A stretch of 61,408 nucleotides of DNA from Amanita rubescens (GCA_015039365.1 WION01000308.1:1-61408), one strand, 5' to 3'; positions 43,921-60,413 are shown, counted from the first letter of the stretch. The notes: generated by a model not told the origin, from the sequence alone. Made by a program: numbers and translations.

Positions 43921-45276
43921 TCATGTCTGAGCTTGCGTGCCGTGGCAATTCTGCGGAAGCTATGGACGAATATACGTTATGAGAAAAACATTCCTGACAG
44001 ATGAGACTAGAACCACTCACGTCCTTGGAAAGCATGTTGTCAACATCGTCAGCCATTGACTTGTCAGCAAGGGCAGCTTTGACAACTATCGTTACAAGAT
44101 CTTTCTTTAACGTCCGTTTATGCACGCTGGCTAGCTGGCGTTTGATGACGAAGTCGTAAATATCGGCTTTATACAATCGCTATCATGCAGTGTCAACGTG
44201 CTGAGTTACGGAGAAAGAAATAATACATACCCCAAGTCTTGTCTCAAGACTTAGGCGCGTCGCCTCTTCACTTGTCTGGACAAACGTAGTAGTGCTGGGC
44301 TGAGAGCTGATATTGAACGTGGAAGTGGAGGTAGTGGGAAGGGCAGTTGATATAGGCGGATCTGATGAGTTTTGAAATAGTTGTGGTAGTAGCGGAGGTT
44401 TCCAAACAGGGAGCCTCTTATTCGGGTAGGAGTCGGTGAAGGAAATCTCCCGCGCCCGCTTGACGGTGGGCGTAACGCCCACGAAGATAGAATCCGTACG
44501 CCCCTCCGCTTGGCACATGTTGGGCTTTATGAGTCCGAATGGTCTGCTTGCCGCCATTTTCGGATCATGGGGATCACCCAGCTGCTGCAATGCCCAACGT
44601 AGAACCATCTCTGCCTTCCAATGGTATGCACAAAGTCCCAATATGGGGCAGACTTTCTCCAGCTTTTCAACTGCCGCACTCCACTCCGCTCTGTGATACC
44701 ATTTGTAAAAGGAAGTGTCCGCTTTTCGATCTAGTTTGCCGGTTGCGTCTCTTGAGTTGGTTTGTATCAGGAGTTCGTACTCGACATATTTGACGACTGC
44801 GACAATAGCTGCCCATTCTTTCTGTAATATTTGCCTGCCGTCGGCATGGCGTATCCCAAATGCCACAGACCCGGGAAATTGAAGGGTATCAGCGCACTCT
44901 TCTTTGTAGTCGTCATATGTCCACAGGACCTTGTAAGGATACACATCGGGGCGAGCAGGGCAGAAACGGAGGGGAATGGGCGATGATGATTGGATTTTCG
45001 GCGGTAGATCTGGATCATCCAAAGATGATATACTGGAACCGAAGAACTTGAAGCTTATATTAAAATAGCAAGCGAAAAGACGCACCTTGAACAAGGAGAA
45101 GCTGGTTCTCCTGTCGTAAATTCTCTCAGCTGTTGCTTTAGCATTTTTTTAGCCTCCCGTAGTTGCTCCCGGGACTGCGCGTGTTGCTCCACGTAGTTCA
45201 TGGCCGACTGCCAGCAGTGATGCAGCTCATCGAGTGGGCGGTCGGTCATCATCGTCATGAGATTTGGGAAAACCAT
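43921..45276 (-). CDS. Hypothetical protein, 396 aa
   Basis: Four exons on the minus strand join in phase: 45086-45276, 44231-45032, 44021-44179 and 43921-43959. It starts MVFPNLMTMMTDRPLDE. A helical region follows (EQHAQSREQLREAKKMLKQQ, coiled-coil-like), then a globular middle of about 130 residues (VLWTYDDYKEECADTL; WSAAVEKLEKVCPILGLCAYH), a Ser/Thr/Pro-rich stretch and a basic C-terminal helix region (KRQLASVHKRTLKKDLVTIV). A basic patch VKRAREISFTD could be a nuclear signal. No domain is recognised. A longer upstream reading (to 45477) lacks conserved support. Function unknown. Confidence 0.65.
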
Positions 45277-46179
45277 GGTCGACGAGGGGGAGAAGGAAGG
45301 GGGCTGCGTGGTGGCGGTCAACTCACAACAGTTGCCGAATGGCGCAGCGGAATTGTAATAAGGCACCGGAATGGTGTTTCTTTGAAAATGCCGTATGCCG
45401 TAAGAACGCTGGACCATCTGAACTCTGACAAGCGCTGTTCTGCCACGTCCTGCCAGGTCTCTTGTGGTCGCGTCCAAGCAGAATTCTGGGTCTCTCTCTC
45501 ACCTTGACAGCGGTCGGCAGGAGCATGTGCCAGCGGTGTCCTCCTGGGTCTCAAAAAAGCCGTAACTTGTCACTTTATCATCTCATCACCCCTGAAGTCA
45601 TGCGACGCGCGGTTTCCAGTCGATCCCTGTCAAGGTTCGCACGACGCAGGCCATGACGACTGCAGGAACGATAGTATGTGATCGTGACGCGGCCATGTCA
45701 CTCCTGGTCTCTCGGCGACCGAGTCAAGTCTACCCGAATCGGATCTCCTATTCGTTAGCAGCGATGACACGATCACCGGTCACCTGCGCTACGCTCATGC
45801 ATCATGACGGCTGATAGAATATCACGAGTGTCATGAGCATAACAGACTACTGTGCCCTTGAACAGTCGCCTTTGGATACCGTACATATGCATAGCAACTG
45901 AGATCAAAGGGGATTTGGCGTGCCTCAAAGGCACCTCCGGATCCGAAATCGCAGGAAGAAAGACATGCTAGGGCGGATTGGGCGGCCACCCGATCTCGTT
46001 TATCCGGTGTTATTGCGCAGCTTGTCAAATTTGGCTGGCAGACGTTGGTCACGGACAATGTCGATAAAGCAACGGCACAGCCATCCTTCCAATTCCATAC
46101 ATAAATTAAATATAATTCCCTTAGGAACCCGATTACAATACAACATGACGAAAACAGAATACAGTACCTAACAAGGTAC
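45277..46179. other. Intergenic, no gene recognised
   Basis: Short frames on both strands, none with motifs. This is the 3' flank of SMC3 and the 5' flank of the hypothetical gene. Confidence 0.45.
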
Positions 46180-50079
<3,900 letters not shown>

Positions 50080-50323
50080 GCGGCTCGTCGACCGTGGCTT
50101 ACGTTGGGACGCGTAGCGTGATGTAACGCGATGCGTGACACTGACACGGATGTGACAACGTCGGAGGGCCGATCCCGGAGATCCAAGTTTGACTCTCACA
50201 ACTCGGCCCGCGACCAACAATCAACGCTCCTGAAACATTTGTTGAAAACGGAGGCAGATGAAGCTTGCTCACGGGACGCATATCTACCGACACCATCGGC
50301 GCTTGAGTCAGGACGCACAGTTT

Positions 50324-50337
50324 CCTATATAATATTT
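50324..50337 (+). promoter_or_regulatory. TATA-like box of the first P450 gene
   Basis: TCCTATATAATATTT lies about 30-40 bp upstream of ATG 50366, within the short divergent region shared with SMC3. Confidence 0.4.
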
Positions 50338-50365
50338 CGCAATATGCGAAAGATTCAAGTTTTAC

Positions 50366-52449
50366 ATGGAGACAAATTTCCTCTCCGCATTTCTGGCAGT
50401 TCTGGCCCTAGTCATAACTTACTATATTCCGTTCGCGTGGAGAGCTGTGGTTAATAGTTGGAAGGTATGATGAACGCGTCGAATTTTGGACTCTCTCACA
50501 CATCTCGATTGTAGTTAAGGTCTATTCCATCTGTCGGACCTGATGGACTTTTGACCTCCTTCATCGGCGCTCGGCGCTTCCTCCAACATGCCCATGAAAT
50601 GGGGCAAGAGGGCTACAACAAAGTAAGCAAAAGACCCAACCTGCCGTTTGTTTCTCTACATATGCGTTCAGTATCGCGGTTTATTTTTCAAAGTGCCCAC
50701 TATGTCTCAGTGGATGGTTGTAGTGTCGGGTGCACGCTATATTGAGGATATCCGAAACGCGCCTGAAGAATACCTCTCGTTCCACGAAGCCCTTATTGAA
50801 GTGATTTCTAATGCTGCTGTCATTCCTACAACATATTGATTTCTTGAACAGATCATGCATCTGGATGTGACCATTGGCCCCGAGATATACAACCCAATAC
50901 ACATTAATGTCATCAGAAATGCATTCACCCAAAACATTGGACCCAGATTTGCAGACATCCAGGACGAGATTAAGACTGCATTCGCAGACTATATACCCAC
51001 TGGCCAAGGAAATGGTGAATAGAAGTCGATCTGCGGTCTCGTGGCTGACCGTGCACAGAATGGGTCAAGGTTAACGTGTATTCAACCATGATGGACATTG
51101 TCTGTAGGACCAGCAACAGAATGTTCGTTGGTTTGCCCCTCGGTGAGTGTCCGTTGATTCCCTTCGCTGTTCAAAAATGTGATGTGTGCAGCGCGAGATC
51201 CCGATTTCATGTCTCTGAACAAAGAGTTTACAATTAACGTGATGAAAGCGTTTCACATCATTAATCAATTCCCGTCTTTCCTACGGTTGTAAGCGCGATA
51301 TGACATCCAATTCATACAGAGTCTGATCACCACGTAGGATCGTTTCGCGCTTCGCCAACGTGTCGAATGACATCAAGCGCGCAATGAGACACCTGAAACC
51401 TCTGATCAAAGAGCGGCTAGAGCAGGAAGCTAAGCACGGGAAGGATTGGCCCAACAAACCCGTCAGTTTCCGACAATTTTATAACTGGCTTCTGTTACTT
51501 ATTTTTTCCGCGATAGAATGATTTAATCACCTGGCTTCTCGAAGCCGCTCAAGGAGAGCAACGTGATATCCGGAGCATGGCTATAAGCGTTCTCCTTGTT
51601 AATCTTGCCGCCATTCACACGGCAACTATGGTCCGTCTAGCTCTACGTTCCTTGCGAACCGCACTCATGCTGTGCCAAGAGTTTCACTTATATTTTGTAT
51701 GATTTGGCAACTCATCCGGAATATGTTCAACCGATGCGGGAGGAAGTCGAGGCAGCGCTTCAAGAGGGCGGTTGGACTCATGCCTCAATAGGCAAGCTTT
51801 CGAAAGTGGATAGTTTTGTCAAGGAATCCCTACGATCCTCTGTGATCGATGCTTGTAGGTCCCCACTCCTATATTAAACGCCACTCAACGTCCGGTGCCG
51901 GTGCTAGATAGCCTGAAACGTCAAGTGAAGAAAGATTACACGTTCTCAGACGGCACCACTATTCCCGCCGGAAACTTGGTCTCTGTGCCAATGCTCCCGA
52001 TACACCTCGATCCGGTACGTGTTTTTTCCTCCGGTTTTACTCTACTGGTTGAGCAATACACTTTATTTTCAGGAGATTTACAGCAATCCTAAAACTTTTG
52101 ATGGTTTCAGGTTTGAGAAAATGCGCAAAGAACGCGGTGAAGATACCAAGCACAAATTCGCGTCACTTGATCTTGATTATCTTATATTCGGGCACGGTCG
52201 TCAAGCATGGTATGTAAACGGATTATATGCTTTCTAGTCATGATTAGATCTAATATCCACGCCAGTCCCGGCCGGTTCTTTGCGGCTGCCGAGTTGAAAG
52301 CCATGCTTGCTCATGTCCTTCTAAATTATGATATCAAGATGGCCAATGACGCGGGACGCCCAACCAATATCCCCATCGCATCCGAGATGATGCCTGATCC
52401 CACTGCGGAAGTCCTCTTTCGCAAGAGATTTATGGAGAAGACGATCTGA
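50366..52449 (+). CDS. Cytochrome P450 monooxygenase, copy 1 (506 aa)
   Basis: Twelve exons join in frame to 506 residues (first 50366-50464, last 52266-52449). An N-terminal membrane anchor reads L-A-V-L-A-L-V-I-T-Y-Y. The K-helix ExxR is ESLR in VKESLRSSVIDA. FDGFRFEKMR precedes the haem loop FGHGRQACPGRFF, whose cysteine codon is completed across the last intron. The I-helix region reads LAAIHTATMSFTYILY. P450s of this kind insert oxygen into small hydrophobic molecules at the ER membrane. The pattern resembles ent-kaurene-oxidase-like fungal P450s, but the substrate is unknown. A tandem paralog follows at 52946 with the same intron positions. An earlier ATG at 50344 would be out of frame with the anchor, so 50366 was chosen. 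Confidence 0.9.
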
Positions 52450-52945
52450 TCCGAAAAACATGTGGCACTACAGTTGACATTTAATTCTCACGTTTAATAA
52501 TTAGTACCTCTGTTTTTTTTCCTTCATCTTAAGTTTATCGAATTTGAACTTACAGCATGTGACAGTATACTTATTCCCTACTTGAGAAACCCCAGCACTG
52601 GCAAACAATGTCATCAGATAGAGAAGTTCGATGGTGTACGTTTCCTTTTCCCTGTTATTTTAAACATTCCCGATAGCATCGGCGAAAGCGTAAGAATGAC
52701 CCCATGAGGACGAGCCTTTGCTTCACAGAGAATGTTTAAGGCTGGCGTTCTGCCTATCCGATTGACCTTTCCCGGTCGCAATGCGGTAAGTATGTGGATT
52801 GTTATCTGCGCTGTGATGTCTGTTCCCCCTGTATATACCTAAACCATGCGACTCGCTTGAATGCCAATTATAACCATATTTAAATGGGCGCATCCTCGTT
52901 ATCTAACGCCGTTCAGAACCATTTCAGCGTTTCGTCACTTCCATA
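52450..52945 (+). promoter_or_regulatory. Intergenic with TATA-like box for the second P450
   Basis: CCCTGTATATACCTA at about 52828-52842 lies about 110 bp upstream of ATG 52946. The rest shows no gene. Confidence 0.4.
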
Positions 52946-55027
52946 ATGGACTCCAACCTGGCACTTAACACACTGCTAGCGACCGCCTTTATCTATTACG
53001 CGCCGACTGTATGGAGGACCTTGGTAAACAATTGGAAGGTGTGTGAGAAGTACGAGGCATTCTCATAACCTCATGTTACTATGACTTCAGTTAAGGTCCA
53101 TCCCAACGATTGGGACCAACAGCCTTTTAGCCCCATTTATCGGGTCCCGCCGTTATTTGACTCATGGCCATGAAATGATACAGGAGGGTTATGACAAAGT
53201 AAGCCCTCCTCCCTGACATCTACCCGTCAGTGATCTAAGTCGGGGAAACGCAGTACCGCGGCTCTTTTTTCAAAATACCCATAGCGACTCATTGGATCAT
53301 CGTTGCGTCCGATCCCCGTTTTACTGATGAAATCAGACAAGCTCCGGAAGAGCATCTTTCATTCCACAAATGTTTTGTCGAGGTAGTCTATCACACCATA
53401 TATATCTGCCTTGTGACGATGAACTCATCACTGGTCTTTGTAGATGATAAGTTTGGACGTGACCATTGGCCCCGAAGCTTACGATGATTCCCATGTGGAC
53501 GTTGTTAGGAATGCGATGACAAGAAACATCCGGGAAAAATTTGCCGACATACAAGGCGAAATCGCCACTGCGTTTGCTGATTACATACCAGCTCATGCGA
53601 AGGACGGTAAATTAAAATAATGGAACTTCTTCTGGTCCCGGTAGCTGACATGGCACAGATTGGGTCAAGGTCAAAGCATTTCCAATAGTCATGGACGTCA
53701 TCTGTAGATCTAGCAACAGATTCTTTGTGGGCTTACCCCTGTGTGAGAATCTATTCTTGCATCCTGTAAACGCGACGTCTTTAAGTGCTATGAAAAGGTC
53801 GTGACCCTGATTATATGGCGTTGCACAAAGAGTTTACACTCAACATTTTTCGTGCATACCACATTGTCGACAAGTTCCCGACTTTCCTGAGATGGTAGGA
53901 GTTTTATATTAAACTAGATTGACTACTGATTTTCATTTTCAACAAGGATTGCCGCGCGTCTCTTCACCACTGTGTCGGATGACGTCATGCGTGGGATGAA
54001 ACACCTAGGACCTTTGATCAAAGAACGACTTGAGAACGAAGCACTATACGGAAAGGACTGGTCAGAAAAACCGGTCAATGCCGTCCATCCCCTTTTATTT
54101 CAGCGGCACTGATTCGTTTGATTGAAGAATGACCTTTTGAGCTGGCTCCTAGAAGCCGCGCAGGGAGAACAACGAAGTATTCGAGACTTGTCACTTCGCA
54201 TACTTCTCATCAATCTCGCGGCTATTCACACAGCAACCATGGTGACACATACTGTGTTTTCTTTAGGATCTTGCTCATGCACTCTCAGACTTTTACATAC
54301 GTCTTATATGACTTAGCAAGTCATCCTGAATACGCCGAACCGATGCGAGAAGAAGTGGAGGGTGTCCTTCGCGAAGAGGGATGGACTCATGCCGCTATTG
54401 GTAAACTCTCAAAAGTTGACAGCTTCATCAAAGAGTCCTTGCGACTTTCCCTAATTGAGTCATGTGAGTATAAGTTATAGTCAATCTCCCATAGACATCC
54501 TACCATTTGACTTTCAGTTGGGATCAAACGCAAACTCATGAAGGACTTTACATTCTCAGATGGGACCACCATCCCGGCAGGCAATGTGGTTGCTGTAGCG
54601 TTGGAAGCCATACATCGCGATCCGGTTCGTGGCCGCCTGTTCTCCTATGTCAGTCTCTAATTTGTATGAATTTAGGTCAATTTTGAAAATCCTGAAACCT
54701 TCGATGGGTTCAGGTTTGAACGGATGCGTGAACAAGAGGGAGACGAGTCAAAACATAAGTTTGTGTCTCTTGAAACCAATTATCTCTTATTTGGGCACGG
54801 TCGCCAATCATGGTAAATGACGCTTTTGCAATGTCATGGTTGTGTCTGACCTTTGCTACAGCCCTGGACGGTTCTACGCGGTTAACGAGCTAAAGACCAT
54901 GCTCGCCCATCTTCTTGTCAACTACGACGTTAAAATGGCCAATGGTGCACGCCCTGCTAATAAACGAATCGGACAAGAGATGACCCCCGACACCACGGCA
55001 GAAGTCCTTTTTCGAAGAAGGGTTTAG
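52946..55027 (+). CDS. Cytochrome P450 monooxygenase, copy 2 (499 aa)
   Basis: Twelve exons (first 52946-53038, last 54862-55027) join in frame to 499 residues. Exon lengths are the same as in copy 1 at nearly every position: 108, 129, 163, 84, 97, 114, 175, 107 and 137 nt are identical. Motifs are an N-terminal hydrophobic anchor, I-helix LAAIHTATMTFTYVLY, K-helix ESLR in IKESLRLSLIES, TFDGFRFERMR, and the haem loop FGHGRQSCPGRFY. The product is a membrane-bound monooxygenase of unknown substrate. Tandem arrangement and shared structure point to a local duplication. Divergence between the copies is substantial, so the event is not recent. No other biosynthetic enzyme is adjacent, so a cluster role is not indicated. 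Confidence 0.9.
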
Positions 55028-56235
55028 GTACCCCAGTGAACCTAAAGCGATTCTACTTCATGGCTACTTTTCAGCGACATCTTTACAATGTAGGTTGGCG
55101 TGCTTAATGTCTGGAAATAACGTCACTCGTAGTATAAAGTCCTCCCGCGACTCATCATGGTAAAAATTATCCCAGAACCAAACTTGCCATCGCTCAGCCT
55201 CCTTTTCTCTTCTCCACCTTCATTCACCAGATTTACGCGTTCCTTGTATACTGGGTTAACAACATCCGCACAGGACATGTCAGCCACCCCTGCGTAATCC
55301 GTCCCACTGGAAAAATCGTCAGAGAGCAACAACCCCGTGCGGTGAAACTTCGGAATCTCCTTCCTATCTCCAGCCCACCTTGAGACTTTTCGATTACACC
55401 TCCATCACAATGCTGCGTTTATGAGCGTAGCCCTGAATCCACAAAGGAGATAAGACCTTTTATCAAATGGTTCAAGATTAAGATGAGCCGAATGTCATCA
55501 GGAAAGAGGGCGCGAGACCATTGGCCGCACCTGATGACCAAAGTGAAGTTGCCAGACGGAGAGGTTGTCCAAATACGTACAACTGGTCCTGACAGTCCCG
55601 GTAATTTTTAAGAACAGACCCGTAATTTACCGGCAACCCTACTGCTGCGTCAACAGCGATCAGTGCCATGTGGTAAGTTCGGAGGTCTTTGTCCATTTCC
55701 GAGCAACATACGGCAAGCACAATTGTTTTTCTCGACTTTTGATGCGCGGCAGCATGAAAGCTTGAAGAATCTCGCAGCGTGGATTTGTAACGACTGACGC
55801 GGCGTTGTTGTTAACGATGAGGCCTAGGTTGAAGATGAAAGTTGTATTCGTAACTTGAATGGCTGCGGCGAGGATGCACCCGGCTCCGATACCGTCGTCT
55901 GGATCAGAGTACGAAGGTTATGAGATTGTTCTGAAACGTCGGAATCATTTTCTTCGTACTCGACCGCATCTAACGGAATGGTGTAGAAGTTTAAAGTTGG
56001 ATTTATAATGATCATAAAATAAACAACCAATGATTAATGAACGACGAGTGATCACGATTGCACGAGGATTGGTCAAATACATTTGCTCACGTCTGTCCAT
56101 GATATAGTAATTATTGTAGCGACAGGAATCGAAAAGGACAAAGACAGGCGCGATGACAGAGGATCCTTGGAAACCGTGGAAACCGACGACTTGAAGGAGC
56201 GGGAGATGTGCACTTGGGGTGGGCGACCTCAAGCC
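55028..56235. other. Intergenic, no gene recognised
   Basis: Some minus-strand frames (about 55478-55880) read like protein for 60-70 codons (TNTTFIFNLGLIVNNNAAS), which may be a broken gene. No family is recognised and no splice chain holds. Confidence 0.3.
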
Positions 56236-57093
56236 TCAAGCCGTGAGCCAGGTATATTGTCCACTATAGGTAGTAAATATAGCTGCAGACTCTCCCTGAT
56301 CTTCACGATCCAAACGGAAGCCGAAGCATTTTCCAAGGGTTACACCGCGTACATGCGGCTCGTGTGCAGTAACTATGATTTCGCTGTCTGGAATTTGCTG
56401 CGCCTGGATAATGTAACGGAGGACTGTTCGTATAACCCGCGAGTGCGAAAAGCAGTTTACTCGTAACGCGTGGTATGGCGGATTTGGATTCGGCGTGATA
56501 ATTGCCTGAAGCAAGACGCCAACTTGAAGTAGGTTCAAGTTGAATACGTAGTTGCCAGTAACCTGACCCATGCGCCAGACCATTGGACGACGGAATGTTC
56601 CTTGAAGAGCCATAGGATGGACCAGAGAACAATTGATACGGTCGATGGCAACCTTGTGGAAGGCGAAGATTGATCTGGGCGGTGTGTCAACACAAATGAG
56701 GAAGTCCGCTTCGGCTGGTCCATGCCCTGCCGGTGGTTGGTGGTGAACCCTGAAGACGAATCCTTCGTGTTGGACCACGAAGCGCCGCTTGAGTACGACT
56801 ACCCCCGTGATATGGTATTCCGTAGGGTTGTGATAATGGACAGCGTACGAAGACTGGGTACTGTTGGGGTGGCGTGAACCGAGATAGTGCTCACGAATCA
56901 CGGAGAGCAGGTGTGTTGTGGATCGGCATGCAGACAATGCGTTGAAGAAGGTTTCGGCGGGAGCATCAGCAGCCAGAAAGGTGTCAACCACCTCCTTTTT
57001 GACGGCCGGCAGCCCTCCCCAAAGAGTAATTTCGACGGATGATGTCATCTGCGCTAGCAACACGATCAGATCTGGTAATGACGATAAAAGCAA
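56236..57093 (-). CDS. Hypothetical protein, about 270-285 aa
   Basis: One long minus-strand frame ends with TGA at 56236. Two starts are possible. ATG 57048 begins MTSSVEITLWGGLPAVKK. ATG 57093 adds a hydrophobic leader, LPDLIVLLAQ. The product is rich in beta-type segments (TEYHITGVVVLKRRFVVQHEGFVF is one, broken here by length limits) and has FLICVDTPPRSIFAF and QVTGNYVFNLNLLQ. I see no membrane tail inside this exon, although a GT site near the end could splice to a further exon that reads through 56100. No family is recognised. The opposite strand is also open in part, but the minus frame is longer and has better composition. Confidence 0.5.
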   Translation of the reverse strand: MLLSSLPDLIVLLAQMTSSVEITLWGGLPAVKKEVVDTFLAADAPAETFFNALSACRSTTHLLSVIREHYLGSRHPNSTQSSYAVHYHNPTEYHITGVVVLKRRFVVQHEGFVFRVHHQPPAGHGPAEADFLICVDTPPRSIFAFHKVAIDRINCSLVHPMALQGTFRRPMVWRMGQVTGNYVFNLNLLQVGVLLQAIITPNPNPPYHALRVNCFSHSRVIRTVLRYIIQAQQIPDSEIIVTAHEPHVRGVTLGKCFGFRLDREDQGESAAIFTTYSGQYTWLTA

Positions 57094-58234
57094 CAGTCGT
57101 ACAATGCTAGTAGGTTTGGGTAAAGTTGTGCTAAAAGTGCCTTAGATAAGATATACAAGCGCTTGCAGTGTGACAGGCAACTAGGGCAAAACCTTGTCGA
57201 GTGGAACCTCTTCAAGTATAGCGCTTGCGACAGTTTCGAGTGAAAGACGAGCCGTTCACATCATTGCATGGAGAAAGAAGTCAATGGGTTATAAATCGCG
57301 ATTCAATTGTGGTTGTAACAATGATTTTCCCATGGGCCATAGACTCGAGACAGGAGAAACGGAACAGATGCCCCTCCCTCTCTGGTGCATTCGGGTGGCT
57401 CGCCGTTCTAGAGAAACTAGAACTACCCCTATAGCCTAAAATCCAGCTGGTAAGATTACGGGAGAAGACGGTTCCAATTCAATTAAAAAATTGGCGCTAT
57501 TACAACAAACGACCGAACATGGGATTGTCTCCCCTCATGACCGTTATGACATGATCTGCGAAGAAAATCTAGTGAGAAATGGTGATAGTAGAGGTCGACC
57601 TTAGTGACCTTACTTCCAAGAACTCCAGATCTGAAGAAAAATTCACCCCAAGAAAAGTGATCTTGCAAAGACGTCTAAATGGAAAATCTAACCTAGTAGG
57701 AGGAGATTCAGGGCTCACATATCCATTTCCGCTTGAAGATTTCAATTTCTGCCTTGCCTTTATCACCGTGTTGCTCACCAACAATATCTGGATAATCCCT
57801 CTATAAAACAGGTACAATTACTTTGTAAAAGTTATCAACGAATCGCTTGCGTCATTCTCGACACGTGCGTCCATAATGTTCAATGTTATTTGACATTGAT
57901 TCTGAACCGATAGTTAGCTGACCTCGAGAGCTGGTTCACGTTGCGCGTCACGACCACCTGCCAGATTCGATCAACCATGCTATGCAACTAGTGGAGTGAT
58001 TGATCAACGACGATTGGATTATTTGTTCCGCCAGGGCACAGTGACATTGCCTCATAGTAACCGTGATGACGAAAGGGCATCTCGGTCTACGCTGCTCCTT
58101 AAATTTCAGGTTCTTTTTCCGCCCCCTCTTGAGCCGGCCTCCTTCTCATCACCTGCAGCTGAGAACATCGTAAGTTGTCCGCTTTACCTTTGTCATTGAT
58201 ACTAACAATTCATGAAATTGAAGTTATTTCAATC
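57094..58234. other. Intergenic, no gene recognised
   Basis: Frames around 57579-57817 are open on both strands without motifs. Nothing else is supported. Confidence 0.4.
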
Positions 58235-59036
58235 ATGCTATTTTTGTACTACGCCGCGTTGTTTTATTTTGCGCTGCTCTCTAGCGCGGAAACCACGCCC
58301 CCTGCGGTTGTAAAGAGCTCCAGCTATAAATACAAGCCACCACTACCGAAGGAAGGTAACATCTATGGCATCTCGCACAGCCCTATTGTCAGTCATGATT
58401 ATAATTTTTGCAGTTTTAGTAAATGGACTGTATTTTACAGGACACAGAGGGAAGGGTTACTACACAGTGGAGCTTTAAAGCATTCTACATCGGTTCCGTC
58501 CCAGGAGACCCAAGGCTTGCCTTCGTTGCAGCTGTGTCACTTTTCGATCCCTTGCCCGAATATCTTATTCCGCGCGGGGCGACGATAAGATGGGTCGAGA
58601 AAGACTTTGCTCGTGAGATTACCCCCACAGAGAAAAAAGAAATGATCTCACAACAGGTCTCTAGCAATCTTCGAGAAAGAATACAAAGGATCGCAAATAA
58701 ACATTCGACATGCGCAGGTGGTAGAAAAAAAAGATCTTCAACCAATTCGAGATGAACGACTAACGACGATAGCTCGTGTAAGGTTGGCCAAAGAAGCATT
58801 GAACGAAATAAGGACGAATATGGGTATGATCGACTTGAGTTTGAGATGAGTTGGTGAACTGACATATGACAGTGATCAACTTTTCGGAGAGAAGGGATGA
58901 TTTCAAATGGATCGGCCGGATCAACTGGCCGCCAGAGTCTGGGGCTCCCTTGCAGTTCCATAGTCACAACGCACTCGGCATTCGCCCTACGGTGGATAAA
59001 AATAGAGGAGGGCGAGAGATGGGGCGTAGGTACTAG
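58235..59036 (+). CDS. Hypothetical protein with N-terminal hydrophobic segment
   Basis: The probable first exon starts at ATG 58235 with a signal-like MLFLYYAALFYFALLSSAE. The next supported exon begins near 58441 (DTEGRVTTQWSFKAFYIG) and runs to 58656. It is joined to 58718-58823 (VVEKKDLQPIRDERLTTIAR) and 58873-59036 (VINFSERRDDFKWIGRINW), ending GREMGRRY at TAG 59034-59036. The last two joins are in phase and clean. The first join is unresolved: the obvious GTAACA donor at 58356 gives the wrong phase, while GTAAAG at about 58308 would fit. If the first exon does not belong, the gene could start at ATG 58423. No family is recognised. Confidence 0.5.
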
Positions 59037-59496
59037 TGCTCGTCGTACTACTCGGAGCTTGTTGAAGCTTTATTGATTATTACCCACGAATATCATCGTT
59101 AATGCATAATGGCTCGACTATAAGTAATTGGCCTCATTGACTGGACTACCGGTGAATTTAAACCCGAATATTGATAATATTGCCGGATGCACACACCCAG
59201 ATGGGATTATGTTTTGTGTCGCGTTTTCCCTGGCCCTCGGCGTCAGCGCGCGCGCGATATTGATGGCGCGCCGTGTGTAAACATCAAGTTCACAGGATCC
59301 CTTTAGCACAGCACGTTGACCTACTTGACTTGAGTCTGTTATGGTCAAGTGCCAGAATTTATCAGGAGCATGGAGCTTGTCGTAACCGTTGAATGTATCC
59401 TTTATATCCATACGAAAAGTATGACACGGACTTTAATGATACAATTTTCAATCTTGTACAACTTCAAGCTGTGTATGACTTCCCTGGCACTCACAG
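59037..59496. other. Intergenic, no gene recognised
   Basis: 3' flanks of two converging genes. A GC-rich run GCGCGCGCGATATTGATGGCG is near 59245. Confidence 0.45.
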
Positions 59497-60325
59497 TTAC
59501 GTCGCATCGGCACGCGACAGTCGAACCAGACCAGCAAGGATCTCTACCCCAGCTCTAGCGCCATCCACCACTTTCACCGTCTTTAACCCAGCGCCGACCA
59601 CACTTTGCCGTACCAGCTGTTCCATTCCAGCCATACCTATGAGAGCAACATTCGATCAACGCCAAGCCATACAAACCTTCAAGTCCCAATTACGAACCTG
59701 CACATCCCAAAACTATCACATCCGCTCCAGCTTCTGCACATCTGATGCTGGACTTTTTCATCTCCAATTGTACGTGATCCCGGTCACCGACCCTCAACTC
59801 GACAACTCCTAGTCCAGTAGGAATGTACCCTGCAAACCTCTCAGATTTGGCACCCATGAACGACTGGACCTCGTTGTATCGCTCGTACATGTAGCCTGAT
59901 CCCGTGGTGATGATCCCAAATCGCTTGCCGATGAGAAGGGATCGAGTTATGGCGGACTCTAGGATTCCGACGATAGGCTTGAAACTGAGCGTCTCACGTA
60001 GCATGTGGATCAATGGGTGGTCCGAGACTACGTAAGAGGTGATTAGAGTCGATGGCGATAGAGATATGTATGTACAAAACGTACAACAGCAGATCAAGAA
60101 TCCATCGTATTTGTCCAAAAGACCCCCTTCTTGCAGGTCTTTAAAGCAGACGGCGGAGGATAGGATCTCATCTGTGATGTTGTTGATGGACAAGGGAGAT
60201 TCCTTAGGTCCCGTGTAAAAGGTTAGAGTAACACCCGGAGGAATGTAGGGTCGTAAGCTAGACTCCAAGCCGTCCGTTACGGATTGAGAGGAGTTCGGGT
60301 TGACAATGAGCAGAGATACAGACAT
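59497..60325 (-). CDS. Asp/Glu/hydantoin racemase family protein (236 aa)
   Basis: Three exons on the minus strand (60085-60325, 59698-60027, 59497-59636) join in frame to 236 residues, normal for the family (yeast Dcg1 is 244). The N-terminus MSVSLLIVNPNSS carries the NPNSS motif. The two catalytic-type cysteines are seen in FLICCFSDHP (residues ~79-80, completed across intron 1) and VIVLGCAGM (residue 189, across intron 2). KPIVGILESAI and FGIITTGSGY are further family blocks. Members racemise hydantoins, Asp or Glu, or act on allantoin-related compounds. The substrate here is not known. An upstream in-frame ATG (60352) would add a basic MPPKSRNKL leader, but MSVSLL fits the family start better. 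Confidence 0.88.
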
Positions 60326-60413
60326 GAGTTTGTTTCTCGACTTGGGTGGCAAAAAGAAGGCATGGTACGTGTGAATTAGATTGAAACGCGTTTATATTTT
60401 GTACTAGTGGTAA

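Noticed and set aside
58485..58967. 160-codon minus-strand frame
   Set aside because: It is antisense to three plus-strand exons that join cleanly in phase, and it has no motif or start context.
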